64,000 bases of DNA from Levilactobacillus fuyuanensis (GCF_003946395.1 NZ_RHNZ01000006.1:1-64000); one strand, 5' to 3'. Positions 36,687 to 45,850 are shown, counted from the first letter of the stretch. Numbers and translations: made by a program. Notes: generated from the sequence alone by a model not told the origin.

Positions 36687-37189
36687 TGAGACAACAATAT
36701 CAACGGCGCCAGCGACCACGGCATTGGGTATTACTCAGTGTATTAATCGTGATCCTCGTGCTGTTGCTGAGCGCGGGTTACGTGATCAATAAAGCCACGA
36801 AACCCCTCAGCCAAGACCAAACGCGGGCCGAGTCGGTCGCCAAAAAGTCTGGCCATCTGACCAGCACTAGTGGGTTCTACTGGACCAATCTGGATACGAC
36901 TTACTACACGGTTGCTGGGAAGAACAAGGCTAAGCAGGCCGTCTACGCCATTGTGCCCAAGTCGGGGGACAACGTGACGGTGCTCAAGCAAAGCGAGGGC
37001 CTCTCTCGGAATGCGGCACTCCAACGGGTCTGGAATCGGAATCCCAAGAAGGTTCTGTCGGCGGCGTTGAGCATGTTTAACGGCAAACCGGCTTGGCAGA
37101 TCAGCTACCTGAATAAGAGTGGCAAGCTCTGCTACCTGACGTATGAGTATCGTAATGGTAAAGTGTTACAACAAATTTCGAATATCTAA
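36686..37189 (+). CDS. ypmB: YpmB-like membrane-anchored protein (DUF5590), 167 aa
   Basis: One N-terminal membrane helix (about residues 14-36, LLSVLIVILVLLLSAGYVI) anchors an extracytoplasmic part with two PepSY-like repeats (residues about 50-165). ESVAKKSGHLTSTSGFYWTNLDTTYYTV and RVWNRNPKKVLSAAL fit the YpmB family, and the gene order dinG-ypmB-aspB-dnaD supports it. Function is unknown. The ribosome binding site is 15-20 nt from ATG, so coupling to the minicistron before it is likely. Confidence 0.85.
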   Translation: MRQQYQRRQRPRHWVLLSVLIVILVLLLSAGYVINKATKPLSQDQTRAESVAKKSGHLTSTSGFYWTNLDTTYYTVAGKNKAKQAVYAIVPKSGDNVTVLKQSEGLSRNAALQRVWNRNPKKVLSAALSMFNGKPAWQISYLNKSGKLCYLTYEYRNGKVLQQISNI

Positions 37190-37237
37190 TAGTGATGAGT
37201 GGATCGACGGTTAATGTCGTCCAAATCACTGAATAAC

Positions 37238-37275
37238 TGCCACCCGCACAACGATCCTGTCGTGCGGGTGGTCCT
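37238..37275 (+). terminator. Strong hairpin between ypmB and aspB
   Basis: CCACCCGCAC pairs with GTGCGGGTGG. No T-run follows, so termination is uncertain; it may instead be a leader hairpin of aspB. Confidence 0.5.
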
Positions 37276-37304
37276 ACATAATCGTTTAACGGAGGCGGAT
37301 TCAT

Positions 37305-38480
37305 ATGCAATTGTCTAAGCGAGCTTCAGCAGTCAGTCCCTCGGCAACGCTTGCGACCGGTCAACGGGCCCAAGCGTTACAAGCCCAAGGGATCGATGTC
37401 ATCAATTTAAGCGTGGGTCAACCGGATTACGCCACGCCCCAATCCATCAAGGATGCAGCGGTCACGGCGATTCAGGCCGATCAGGTCAACGGCTACACGG
37501 CAACGGAAGGGGTCTTGCCGTTACGTCAAGCCATTGCGGCTAATCTCGCAACTCTACATGGTGTGCAGGTCGATTCCAGCCAAGTGGTCGTGACGACTGG
37601 GGCTAAGATGGCGCTCTACGCGTTGTTCCAAGTGTTGTTGAATCCCGGCGATGAGGTACTTTTACCGGCACCGTACTGGGTTAGCTACAGCGAACAGGTC
37701 AAGCTCGCCGGGGGCCAACCAGTCGAGGTTGCCCCAACGGCCAGTCTCAAGGTGACATCCGACCAGTTAGCTAGTGCGCTCACACCAGCAACCAAGGCAA
37801 TTGTCTTGAATTCACCACAGAATCCGAGTGGGACGACTTACACGCGGCCTGAACTGCAGGCCATTGGCGAATTTGCCGTGGCTCACGACCTGATCGTCGT
37901 TGCCGATGAGATCTACGGGGAACTCCTGTATGACCAAACAGCCGCGGCACCAACCATGCTGGGCATCGCACCGGCTATCGACGACCACACCGTGTTGATC
38001 AATGGGGTCTCGAAGACTTATGCGATGACGGGGTGGCGGATTGGTTATGCGGTAGCGAATGCGACGATTGCGGGGGCCCTGAAGACGGTGCTATCCCACA
38101 TGACGGGAAATCCAGCGGCTGTGAGTCAGGCAGCGGCTACGACGGCTCTGACGGGCAGTCAAGATTCAGTGGCGCAGATGAAGGCTGGTTTCAAACACCG
38201 GCGAGATGTCATCTATCCACAACTGGCGGCTTTGCCCGGATTCAAGTTAACCAAGCCGGCCGGCGCGTTCTACTTCTTCCCCGATGTGACGGGGGCGATG
38301 GCGTTAAAGGGCGTGACCTCGACCGCAGAATTTGTCACGCAAGTCTTGAATGAGGCTCACGTGGCCACGGTCACCGGTGAGGCGTTTGGCTTGCCGGGAC
38401 ATATTCGGTTGAGTTATGCGACCGATCTGGATACGCTACAGACGGCGGTAGACCGGCTTAAGGCGTTTATGAGCGTCTAA
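37305..38480 (+). CDS. aspB: Aspartate aminotransferase, class I, 391 aa
   Basis: This PLP enzyme converts aspartate and 2-oxoglutarate to oxaloacetate and glutamate. Features: INLSVGQPDYATP, VVTTGAKMALYALFQ, LPAPYWVSYSEQ, NSPQNPSGTTY, VADEIYGELLY and the PLP lysine in INGVSKTYAMTGWRIGY; the substrate-binding Arg lies in GHIRLSYA. Length matches AspB of Bacillus (subgroup I-gamma). GGAGG precedes ATG 37305. Other class I substrates cannot be excluded. Confidence 0.93.
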   Translation: MQLSKRASAVSPSATLATGQRAQALQAQGIDVINLSVGQPDYATPQSIKDAAVTAIQADQVNGYTATEGVLPLRQAIAANLATLHGVQVDSSQVVVTTGAKMALYALFQVLLNPGDEVLLPAPYWVSYSEQVKLAGGQPVEVAPTASLKVTSDQLASALTPATKAIVLNSPQNPSGTTYTRPELQAIGEFAVAHDLIVVADEIYGELLYDQTAAAPTMLGIAPAIDDHTVLINGVSKTYAMTGWRIGYAVANATIAGALKTVLSHMTGNPAAVSQAAATTALTGSQDSVAQMKAGFKHRRDVIYPQLAALPGFKLTKPAGAFYFFPDVTGAMALKGVTSTAEFVTQVLNEAHVATVTGEAFGLPGHIRLSYATDLDTLQTAVDRLKAFMSV

Positions 38481-38519
38481 GTTATCACAAATTAGTCAGT
38501 GTTTTGGAAGGGTTGGTGA

Positions 38520-38558
38520 GACGATCGAACTGCTACTAGGGGTTCGGTCGTTTCTTGC
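38520..38558 (+). terminator. Terminator of aspB
   Basis: ACGATCGAAC pairs with GTTCGGTCGT and is followed by TTCTTG. Confidence 0.6.
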
Positions 38559-38618
38559 CCTTAATTGGAAAACTAAGCGACATTTAAACAGAAATTTTTA
38601 GAATCAGGGGGACCTTTC

Positions 38619-39317
38619 ATGGAAGACTTTACACAGCGCTATATTCAAGATGGACAGACGAGCATCGCCAATTACCTACTCGATCACTTCCGCGAGGTGG
38701 GGATGACGACCGACCAACTGTTGGTCTTTCTTCAGCTACGACGCTACATGGACCGGGGGCAATCGATGCCCGAAGCGGATGTCATGGCGGCTCACTTGGG
38801 TTGGGACAAGCAACGGGTCTATCAAATTTTGCACGAATTGATTGTGAACAAACTGATGGTGATTACTAGTGTGCCAGATGGTAACGGCCAGAAGCGCGAT
38901 GCTTATGACTTTCGGTTGTTGATGGAAAAGCTAAGTCAGTTGGCCGTACAGACCACACAAAAGGAAGTCAAGGTGGCGGCCACCAACGACCGGTCAACGG
39001 TATTTAATCAGATTGAGACGGAGTTTGGCCGGCCACTGTCGCCCCTCGAGATGGAAAGCATCAATCAGTGGTTGGATGACGACCATTATCGCCCAGAACT
39101 GATTCAGCTTGCTCTGAAGGAAGCTGTCTTGAGTCAGGCTTACAGTCTCAAGTATATGGATCGCATCCTATTGAACTGGGAAAAGAAGAATTTGAAGACG
39201 GCTGCTCAGGTTCAGCGTGACAAGGAACGTCAGAATCCACGGCCATCATCGAAGCCAACTGCGACGCCAGGTAATGATATTCCGAATGTGCCGATTTTTA
39301 AATTAACAGATAACTGA
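38619..39317 (+). CDS. dnaD: DnaD replication initiation protein, 232 aa
   Basis: DnaD acts with DnaA, DnaB and DnaI in loading the replicative helicase. The N-terminal winged-helix domain (residues 1-100; DQLLVFLQLRRYMDRGQ, WDKQRVYQILHELIVNKLM) is followed by the DnaD domain (about 130-205; FGRPLSPLEMESINQWLDDDHYRPELIQLALKEA) with the YxxxxL motif and MDRILLNWEK. It ends with a Pro/Lys-rich tail. In many Firmicutes nth follows dnaD; here pbp1A follows in the opposite direction. Confidence 0.94.
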   Translation: MEDFTQRYIQDGQTSIANYLLDHFREVGMTTDQLLVFLQLRRYMDRGQSMPEADVMAAHLGWDKQRVYQILHELIVNKLMVITSVPDGNGQKRDAYDFRLLMEKLSQLAVQTTQKEVKVAATNDRSTVFNQIETEFGRPLSPLEMESINQWLDDDHYRPELIQLALKEAVLSQAYSLKYMDRILLNWEKKNLKTAAQVQRDKERQNPRPSSKPTATPGNDIPNVPIFKLTDN

Positions 39318-39333
39318 AAACGGAAGTATGCGA

Positions 39334-39398
39334 CTATATACGAAAGGCACCGCCAGTCAATCTCATTTGAGATGGCTGGCGGTGCCTTTCGTATATAG
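39334..39398. terminator. Very long bidirectional hairpin between dnaD and pbp1A
   Basis: A perfect 23-bp stem begins CTATATACGAAAGGCACCGC and encloses a smaller ATCTCA/TGAGAT hairpin. TTTCGT lies after GGTGCC on both strands, so it probably terminates both convergent transcripts. It is unusually long for such a terminator. Confidence 0.75.
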
Positions 39399-39405
39399 CT
39401 ATAGC

Positions 39406-41736
39406 TTATTTCTTGGCGTCATCGTTACTCTTGGTCGTTGTTGCGGATGACGTGGTCGTGGAACTTGAGTTGGTTGTTGTGTCGTTATCGTCATCTCCAT
39501 TGCCACCGCCAGGGGTCTGTTCCGTGCTGGAAGATTCCTTACTGGTGCTGGATTCAGTGGTGGATGATTCGACGCGCGAGCTACTGGAGCTGGTCGTGAC
39601 CTGACCATTACTGCTGTAGACTGAGGAACTCGTGGTGTTCGTGGACCCATACTGGCTGGTAGCCGTCGTGTCGGTGACGGTTCCCGGATGACCGGTGACG
39701 TAGTACTCGGTCTTGCCGTTCTGCGAGGTCTGGGTGACCGTGCTTGGCTTGGTCCAGTTAGTATTGGTACTCTTAGTGGCCAAATAACTCATGGTGTACT
39801 TGTAAATTTCCTGAGCAATCGTGGTCTGCGTTTCACTGACGTAGTGGCCGGTCTGGAACTGCTTGTCATAACCGGTCCACACGGAGACAGAGTAGTTCTT
39901 GGTATAACCAGTGAACCAGGAGTCCATTGTTGCGCCATCTGGCACCTTGTCCGCGTAATCGTCAGGGTAAGAGTCCGTCCCAGTCTTTCCAGCTTGGTAT
40001 AGGCCAGAAATGGCGGCCGAGCGACCTGACCCGTTTTCGTTAGTCATAACATCTTTCATCATATCCGTTAACATGAAGGCAGTTGCCGCACTCATAGCGC
40101 GCTTTCCAGTCGAAACATAGTTGTGGGCTTTCCCATCTTGGGTAACAACTTTAGAGACTAAGTAAGGCTTGTAGTACGTCCCACCGTTGGCGAAGGCGGC
40201 GTAGGCCGCAGCTTCCTGTTCGGTTGAAATGTACAGGCCAATCCCGTTTTGTAAGGTCAGCGTCTTATCAAAGGACATCCCGAGACCATCCAAGAAGGTC
40301 GTGGCTTTCTTGATACCTACGTTTTGGAGGGTTCGAATAGCGGGGATGTTCCGTGACTCGTAGAGGGCCTTACGCATGGTGATGGTGCCTTGGTACTGCC
40401 TGTCCCAGTCGTAAAGGTTCTTGGTCGTACCTGGGTACGTAAACGCCGTATCCTTCACCGGTTCATAGGTAGGATACTTGAGGTATTCAATAGCCGGACC
40501 GTAATCCATTAGCGGCTTAGCAGTCGAGGCACTGGAACGGTCGGTCTGAACGGCGCGGTTTAACCCGAAGGTCACGTTACCAGTCTTCCGGCCACCGATC
40601 ATGGCGACGACTTTCCCATTATTTGGATCAACGATGGTCGAGCCAACTTGGAATTTGCTAGAAGGGAAGTTGACATAGGCACTGCCGTTAACGATGTTGT
40701 AGAGCTTCTTTTGGGCGCCCATATCGAGATTGGTGTAAACTTTCAAGCCACCTGTTGTCGTGTTGTACCCCTTAGACTTGAGTTCGGCATACACTTGTTT
40801 GAGGTAGGCATCGATAACCTTGGTGGTCTTGGCACTCGCCACCGCCGTTGATTTATGTGTCTTGGACAGGCCGGCCGTAATACTGGTGGCTTTGGCCTCT
40901 GAAGCCTGTGCCGAAGTGATGGCGTTGTTCTTGGCCATGGCATCCAGTACCAGATCCCGCCGCTTCTTGGCTAATGCCGGGTAGGTGGTTGGATCGTAGT
41001 TGGTTGGGGATTGTGGCATCCCGGCTAACATGGCCAGTTGGGCAAGGTCGAGATTTCTGAGGCTCTTGCCGTAGTAATACTGTGCGGCCGTTTGCATCCC
41101 GTAGACCCCGTTACCCATGTAGACCTTGTTAATGTAGTATTCCAGGATTTGATCCTTAGAGTAGTTGTGATCGACCTTTAAGGCCAACCAGGCTTCCTGA
41201 GCCTTACGCTTGAGCGTTCGGTCCGAGGCAGCCGTGGAGAAGACAGAGAGCTTGACCAACTGTTGCGTCAAGGTACTCCCACCTTGCATCCCCAGTGAAG
41301 AACCGGTGACGTTAGCAAGGGCAGCTCCGACGATTCGGATAGGATCGACCCCGTTATTCTTGTAGAAGCGCCGGTCTTCAGTGGAAACAACGGCCTGTTT
41401 CAAGCCATCGGGAATGTTGCTGGACTTCACGTAACTCCGGTTCTGGGCGCCCAGACGCGAGATGACAGTGCCATTGGCATCGTAGACTCGCGTTGAGGCG
41501 TCACTAGATAGTGCGGATTGTGAAATCTTTGGGGCGCTTTGTGCGTAGAAAAAGAACAGGCCAGCGCCAAACAGAATTCCTAAGACCCCGATGGCAACGA
41601 TGACGAAGAGCACCCGACGGAAGGCCCGCCAACCGTTGCGTGGTTGTTTGGGCCCGCCGGATTTGCCGGCTGGACTCGGATTACGCTCGGCATTGCGGCT
41701 CATCCGGGTCTCTCTGGTTGAATTGTTACTAGACAT
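39406..41736 (-). CDS. pbp1A: Class A penicillin-binding protein (PBP1A), 776 aa
   Basis: This bifunctional enzyme polymerises and crosslinks peptidoglycan. There is a cytoplasmic basic N-tail, one membrane helix (about 36-60, VLFVIVAIGVLGILFGAGLF), a transglycosylase domain (about 85-250; STEDRRFYKNNGVDP, GGSTLTQQLVK, QILEYYINKVYMGNG) and a transpeptidase domain (about 340-640) with the active Ser in SASTAKPLMDYG, the SRN motif in YESRNIPAIR and KTGT in QAGKTGTDS. A Ser/Thr-rich tail of about 90 residues ends the protein, as in many lactobacilli. It lies after recU, the classic ponA-recU pair. GGAGAT precedes ATG 41736. Confidence 0.96.
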   Translation of the reverse strand: MSSNNSTRETRMSRNAERNPSPAGKSGGPKQPRNGWRAFRRVLFVIVAIGVLGILFGAGLFFFYAQSAPKISQSALSSDASTRVYDANGTVISRLGAQNRSYVKSSNIPDGLKQAVVSTEDRRFYKNNGVDPIRIVGAALANVTGSSLGMQGGSTLTQQLVKLSVFSTAASDRTLKRKAQEAWLALKVDHNYSKDQILEYYINKVYMGNGVYGMQTAAQYYYGKSLRNLDLAQLAMLAGMPQSPTNYDPTTYPALAKKRRDLVLDAMAKNNAITSAQASEAKATSITAGLSKTHKSTAVASAKTTKVIDAYLKQVYAELKSKGYNTTTGGLKVYTNLDMGAQKKLYNIVNGSAYVNFPSSKFQVGSTIVDPNNGKVVAMIGGRKTGNVTFGLNRAVQTDRSSASTAKPLMDYGPAIEYLKYPTYEPVKDTAFTYPGTTKNLYDWDRQYQGTITMRKALYESRNIPAIRTLQNVGIKKATTFLDGLGMSFDKTLTLQNGIGLYISTEQEAAAYAAFANGGTYYKPYLVSKVVTQDGKAHNYVSTGKRAMSAATAFMLTDMMKDVMTNENGSGRSAAISGLYQAGKTGTDSYPDDYADKVPDGATMDSWFTGYTKNYSVSVWTGYDKQFQTGHYVSETQTTIAQEIYKYTMSYLATKSTNTNWTKPSTVTQTSQNGKTEYYVTGHPGTVTDTTATSQYGSTNTTSSSVYSSNGQVTTSSSSSRVESSTTESSTSKESSSTEQTPGGGNGDDDNDTTTNSSSTTTSSATTTKSNDDAKK

Positions 41737-41766
41737 GGTAATCTCCTTTACGTTTAAACGTGTCAG

Positions 41767-42375
41767 CTACCGCTTTAGTAGCTGGTCCACGGCGTTAAGA
41801 TAGGGCACCGGCAATTGAAGCTGCGCGGTGAGCTTGATACCACTAGCGGCGATCTCCGTATAGGGGATGGACTTGCGCCCACCGTTAGCTTGGTCATCCC
41901 AGAAGTGAAACAGATCTTCAGCGGGGTACAGGTAGGTTTCTTGGCGGCTAACGAATTTGATAATAGCAAAACAGATACCGCCTTGAACCGTGCAGGCCCG
42001 CATATGATCAATCTGGTGTTGATGGAAATTTTTAAGCGGAAATGACCCCTTGTTCTTCGTTTCCTTGGCGTCAAAATCCAGGTAGTGTCCTTGGTAGACA
42101 CCATTGTAGTCGGTGGTCGATGCCGTGCTGAAGTAGGCTTCCTTGATGACTGCCGCACTTCGCTTGGGGTAGTCGACCTTGACGATGCGAATGGGGGTCG
42201 GCTTCTTGTGAACGACGGCGAGCCCATGCGTCTGATAATAGGTATTACTCTGGTTCAATTCCTCTTCCAGCGTCATACCCCGTTTACCATAGTTGGTGTA
42301 GTGGCTGGCAAACTTGGGCCGCGTAGCTGATGCTGGCGCTTGGTAGGCATTCCCATTGGGATACCGAATAGTCAT
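41767..42375 (-). CDS. recU: RecU Holliday junction resolvase, 202 aa
   Basis: RecU cleaves Holliday junctions in recombinational repair. The PD-(D/E)xK nuclease core is visible in TDYNGVYQGHYLDFDAKETKNKGSFPLKNFHQHQIDH. GMTLEEELNQSNTYYQTHGLAVVHKKPTPI is the N-terminal family signature. ATG 42375 (MTIRYPNG) has GAGGAG upstream and gives the normal length; the frame upstream is spurious. It is the first gene of the recU-pbp1A operon and is divergent from ypsA. Confidence 0.96.
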   Translation of the reverse strand: MTIRYPNGNAYQAPASATRPKFASHYTNYGKRGMTLEEELNQSNTYYQTHGLAVVHKKPTPIRIVKVDYPKRSAAVIKEAYFSTASTTDYNGVYQGHYLDFDAKETKNKGSFPLKNFHQHQIDHMRACTVQGGICFAIIKFVSRQETYLYPAEDLFHFWDDQANGGRKSIPYTEIAASGIKLTAQLQLPVPYLNAVDQLLKR

Positions 42376-42508
42376 AGACTCCTCACTCCTTATTGAAAGC
42401 TGGCTTTCATTTGTGGCCCAGTTATTGATATTATACCAAGGTGGCCGTGAAATAAAAACTCCCAAACGTTCGGTTGAGAATTGTTTTCCTATAACTTAAG
42501 TATTTTGA

Positions 42509-42537
42509 TTGCGTCCACTCCTAATTTTCGCTACACT
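42509..42537 (+). promoter_or_regulatory. Promoter of ypsA
   Basis: TTGCGT (42509-42514), 17 nt, TACACT (42532-42537), about 30 nt before the start codon. Confidence 0.6.
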
Positions 42538-42568
42538 TGAATAGACCAGTCAAAAAGGGGGTAGTTTG

Positions 42569-43138
42569 GTGAGTCGACTTTGGCTAACGGGATATCGGAG
42601 CTATGAACTGAGTGTTTTCGGGAATCAAGACCCGAAACTTCTAGTCATTAAGGATACGCTGCGTAAATTGTTGATCAATAAGGTGGAGTCGGGAACGGAT
42701 TGGTTGATCACCGGTGGCCAGCTGGGTGTCGAGCAGTGGGCTGCCGAGGTCGGCTTGAAGCTCAAGGCGGATTATCCAGAGCTTAAGGTGGCCATGATGA
42801 CGCCGTTTGCCGAGTTCGGGGGTAATTGGAACGAGGGCAATCAGGCCCAGTACGCGACTCTGGCCAGTCAGGTTGATTTTCACCAATCCGTTAGCGAGCA
42901 ACCCTATCATGGGCCCCAACAGTTAAGAAACTATCAAGAATTTATGTTGACCCATACAGACGAGGCCGTAATGGTATATGATTTAGAGGTTGAAGGGAAA
43001 CCTAAGTATGATTATCGCGCCGTGACGCAGTTTCAGGAGCAGCATACTTACCCCCTAACACTAATCGATATGGATTGGTTGCAAGAAAGTGCCAATGAAT
43101 ATCAAGAAAATTTAAATAATGGTTCCCAAATCGAATAA
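42569..43138 (+). CDS. ypsA: YpsA (DUF1273), SLOG-superfamily protein, 189 aa
   Basis: WLTGYRSYELSVFGNQD at the start and DWLITGGQLGVEQWAAE with PFAEFGGNWNEGNQ are family hallmarks; the fold is Rossmann-like and probably binds a nucleotide. In Bacillus and Staphylococcus YpsA influences cell division, in keeping with its place next to gpsB. GTG 42569 lies 8 nt after AAAGGGGG and is preferred over TTG 42566. Confidence 0.93.
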   Translation: MSRLWLTGYRSYELSVFGNQDPKLLVIKDTLRKLLINKVESGTDWLITGGQLGVEQWAAEVGLKLKADYPELKVAMMTPFAEFGGNWNEGNQAQYATLASQVDFHQSVSEQPYHGPQQLRNYQEFMLTHTDEAVMVYDLEVEGKPKYDYRAVTQFQEQHTYPLTLIDMDWLQESANEYQENLNNGSQIE

Positions 43139-43192
43139 AAACTGGTATTATATTAATTGCCGGTTTGATAAGACAACGAGGTGTAAAGATCA

Positions 43193-43546
43193 ATGGAAAA
43201 CGTTAATTTCACTCCCAAGGAAATTTTGCAAAAGCAATTTCGACAAAAGATGCGTGGTTACGATCCAGATGATGTTGATAGTTTCTTAGACAACGTCATT
43301 AAGGACTATGACACCTTTGTTAAGGAGAATCAGCGGCTTCAAGAAGAAAACGAACGGTTGTTGGCGAAAGTTGACGAACTCACGAAGCAAGTGCAAGTGG
43401 GCGGCAGTCAACGGCAAGCTTCAACAACCAGCCAACCCACTTCAAGTGCCACTAACATGGATATCTTGAAGCGGCTCTCCAATTTGGAACGGCACGTTTT
43501 CGGTTCACAATTAGATAATGATCCAAACGAGTCACATCGTTTGTAG
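43193..43546 (+). CDS. gpsB: Cell division protein GpsB, 117 aa
   Basis: This DivIVA-like adaptor links class A PBPs and division proteins at the septum. The membrane-binding N-terminal domain is [28 protein letters not shown] (residues about 6-35), followed by a coiled coil (to about 70), a Ser/Thr/Gln linker and the C-terminal trimerisation helix [22 protein letters not shown] precedes ATG. Position between ypsA and rnpB is conserved. Confidence 0.97.
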   Translation: MENVNFTPKEILQKQFRQKMRGYDPDDVDSFLDNVIKDYDTFVKENQRLQEENERLLAKVDELTKQVQVGGSQRQASTTSQPTSSATNMDILKRLSNLERHVFGSQLDNDPNESHRL

Positions 43547-43555
43547 AATTATAAA

Positions 43556-43958
43556 GACTGGTGTAAATCCTGAGTAATCGCGGTCGGCTTTTGTCGGCTG
43601 AGGAAAGTCCATGCTCGCACAGACTGAGATGTCTGTAGTGTTCGTGCTCGGTGAAAAAATAAGCCGGGGGACGTTAGCAATAACGTTACGGCGGGAAAAC
43701 ACGGCTACGGCTTCGGCTATGCCCTAGTATCCCTGAAAAGTGCCACAGTGACGATACGTCTAAGGAAACTTAGGCGGTGGAACGCGGTAAACCCCTCGAG
43801 CGGGCAACCCAAACTTTTGGTAGGGGCGCTTCACATATGGAAATGAACGAAATGTGGGGGGAGAGGAAACTCTCGAGATAGATGATTACTGCCAGTCAGC
43901 CGTTTGCCTGAAACGGTTGGGTGGTACAAAACATGGCTTACAGGGATTTACACCATGT
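43556..43958 (+). ncRNA. rnpB: RNase P RNA (type B)
   Basis: This is the catalytic RNA of RNase P, which trims tRNA 5' ends. Helix P1 is GTGTAAATCC (43561-43570) with GGATTTACAC (43944-43953). Conserved blocks are GAGGAAAGTCCATGCTCGCAC, GTAAACCCCTCGAGC followed by GGGCAACCCAA, GATAGATGATTACTGCC and ACAAAACATGGCTTACA. The length of about 400 nt and the position after gpsB fit. No protein is encoded. Confidence 0.97.
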
Positions 43959-43963
43959 CAGGT

Positions 43964-43994
43964 TGGGTGGGAGCTTGCTCCCGCCCTTTTTTTA
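43964..43994 (+). terminator. Terminator of rnpB
   Basis: TGGGTGGGAG and CTCCCGCCC form the stem, followed by seven T. Confidence 0.92.
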
Positions 43995-44097
43995 GACATT
44001 AAAACGGGGTAACCCCCACTGATTGGTGGTAAAATCAATGTGTATGGGATCTTATCGCAGAATCAATATTGAGGTCGAAAAGTGAAAGAGGATTGGC

Positions 44098-44131
44098 GCT
44101 AAGAATAGGGATAGTTGCTGCTTCTTAGCCT
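44098..44131 (+). promoter_or_regulatory. Hairpin upstream of ypsC
   Basis: GCTAAGAA and TTCTTAGC pair around a 16-nt loop, 41 nt before the start codon. No T-run follows directly. Confidence 0.35.
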
Positions 44132-44171
44132 TAACGGTCTTATTTAAACAACTGTAAACAAGGAGGATTTT

Positions 44172-45314
44172 ATGAAGAAATTTCATTTATACGCCGCAAC
44201 TGCTAGTGGCATCGAAGCCTTAGCTGGTCGTGAATTACGTGACCTGGGCTACGAGACGCAGGTTGAAAACGGCCGCGTGCGGTTCGATGGCACGATTGAG
44301 GACATTTTACGGGCCAACCTTTGGCTGCGGACAGCCGACCGGATCCGAATCATCGTGGCTGAATTCGATGCCGTGACCTTTGACGAGCTGTTTGAAGCCA
44401 CGAAGGCTGTTGCGTGGGATGAATTGTTGCCAATGGACGCCGCATTCCCAGTGGAAGGTCGTTCAAAGAAGTCACAATTACATAGTGTGCCGGACGCCCA
44501 AGCCATCGTGAAAAAGGCGGTCGCTACCAAGCTGGCCGCTGTTTATCACCGGCGGACACGAATGCCTGAAACCGGGGCTAACTATCCGTTGGAAGTCATG
44601 ATCGACAAGGATCACGTTATGCTGACGCTGGACACGACCGGACCAAGTCTCTTTAAGCGGGGCTACCGGGTCGGTAAGGGTGGCGCGCCAATTAAGGAAA
44701 ACATGGCCGCAGCCTTGATTGCCCTGACCAGCTGGCACAAGGACATGCCATTCTGGGATCCCGTGTGTGGGTCCGGGACGATTCCAATCGAGGCCGCTCT
44801 GATTGGTCGGAACTTGGCACCTGGATTTAACCGCGAGTTTACCTGCGAACACTGGGACTGGGTACCACAAGACCTCAGTGACAAGGTTCGTGACGAAGCC
44901 GATGCTAAGGCGGACTACGATACGCCACTTCAGATTTTCGGGAGTGATATCGACGAAAACATGGTCGCCATCGCTAAGAAGAACGCCGAAGAGGCTGGGC
45001 TGTCACAAGACATTACGTTCACCCAGTTGGCCGTTCAGGATTTCAAGACGGACTTGGAACACGGGGTCATCGTGGCCAACCCACCTTATGGGGAACGGTT
45101 GAGCGATCAGGCCAGCGTGCGGGAACTGTACACCCAGATGGGGAAGGTCTTTAAGCCTTACACCGACTGGTCCAAGTACATCTTGACGGCTGACCTGGAG
45201 TTCGAACACTTCTACGGTCAAAAGGCGACCAAGACGCGGAAACTTTACAACGGGGCGTTACGGACGGATTACTTCCAATTCTGGGCCCAACGGAAGCCGC
45301 GACATAAGGGGTAA
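44172..45314 (+). CDS. ypsC: YpsC, THUMP-domain rRNA methyltransferase, 380 aa
   Basis: This is a SAM-dependent guanine-N2 methyltransferase of the RlmL/RlmK group, probably acting on 23S rRNA. The N-terminal ferredoxin-like and THUMP domain (residues 1-155; ATASGIEALAGRELRDLGY) leads to the catalytic domain with LYNPL-like GYRVGKGGAPIKENMAAALI, motif I PFWDPVCGSGTIPIEAAL and motif IV VIVANPPYGERL. AAGGAGG precedes ATG 44172. The HIT-family gene follows after 5 nt. Confidence 0.95.
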   Translation: MKKFHLYAATASGIEALAGRELRDLGYETQVENGRVRFDGTIEDILRANLWLRTADRIRIIVAEFDAVTFDELFEATKAVAWDELLPMDAAFPVEGRSKKSQLHSVPDAQAIVKKAVATKLAAVYHRRTRMPETGANYPLEVMIDKDHVMLTLDTTGPSLFKRGYRVGKGGAPIKENMAAALIALTSWHKDMPFWDPVCGSGTIPIEAALIGRNLAPGFNREFTCEHWDWVPQDLSDKVRDEADAKADYDTPLQIFGSDIDENMVAIAKKNAEEAGLSQDITFTQLAVQDFKTDLEHGVIVANPPYGERLSDQASVRELYTQMGKVFKPYTDWSKYILTADLEFEHFYGQKATKTRKLYNGALRTDYFQFWAQRKPRHKG

Positions 45315-45319
45315 AACGC

Positions 45320-45694
45320 ATGATTAAAGCAGATTGTATTTTTTGTCAAAAAGACGAGCTGGTTTTAGAAAATGAGCTGGCCAAGGCGTTTTGGGACTTG
45401 CATCCCGTGCGTGAAGGTCATCTGCTGATTGTGCCCAAGCAGCACTACGCCACGTACTTTGAGGTGCCGGCGGAAACACGACAGGCGATGGATGCTTTGA
45501 CGTTTGTTGCCAAGGACTTCTTAGATGATAAATTTCACCCGGCCGGCTATAACATCGGCATCAACGTGAATGCGGCGGCGGGACAGACGGTTCAGCACGC
45601 ACACATTCATCTGATTCCGCGCTATGAAGGCGATGTGAAGGATCCACGCGGCGGGATTCGTAAGATGATTCCGCGGGCTGTACGTAAGTGGTAA
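45320..45694 (+). CDS. HIT family protein, 124 aa
   Basis: This is a nucleotide hydrolase or transferase of the histidine-triad superfamily. It has CIFCQKDELVLENELAKAFWD, the zinc-like N-terminal Cys pair (CIFC) and the catalytic motif TVQHAHIHLIPR. The family length is slightly short. It is co-transcribed with ypsC; the substrate is not known, though diadenosine polyphosphates or AMP-amides are usual. Confidence 0.93.
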   Translation: MIKADCIFCQKDELVLENELAKAFWDLHPVREGHLLIVPKQHYATYFEVPAETRQAMDALTFVAKDFLDDKFHPAGYNIGINVNAAAGQTVQHAHIHLIPRYEGDVKDPRGGIRKMIPRAVRKW

Positions 45695-45708
45695 AAAATA
45701 TATAGAAT

Positions 45709-45766
45709 TTTTAGAGCCACGTTTGGGACTATGGCGATTGCCGTAGTTCCGAACGTGGCTCTTTTT
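45709..45766 (+). terminator. Terminator of the ypsC-HIT operon
   Basis: AGAGCCACGTT pairs with AACGTGGCTCT, followed by TTTT; a second inner stem GGGACTATGG / CCGTAGTTCC extends it. Confidence 0.85.
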
Positions 45767-45850
45767 GTATAGTAGCAGATTGTTTTATTCGTCATCAATT
45801 GTAGGTGACCAATGACGGTAATGATAAATTGATGCAGATTACAAATAAGG

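Noticed and set aside
39413..40002. Plus-strand frames opposite the Ser/Thr-rich tail of pbp1A
   Set aside because: Antisense shadows of low-complexity codons, without ribosome binding sites.
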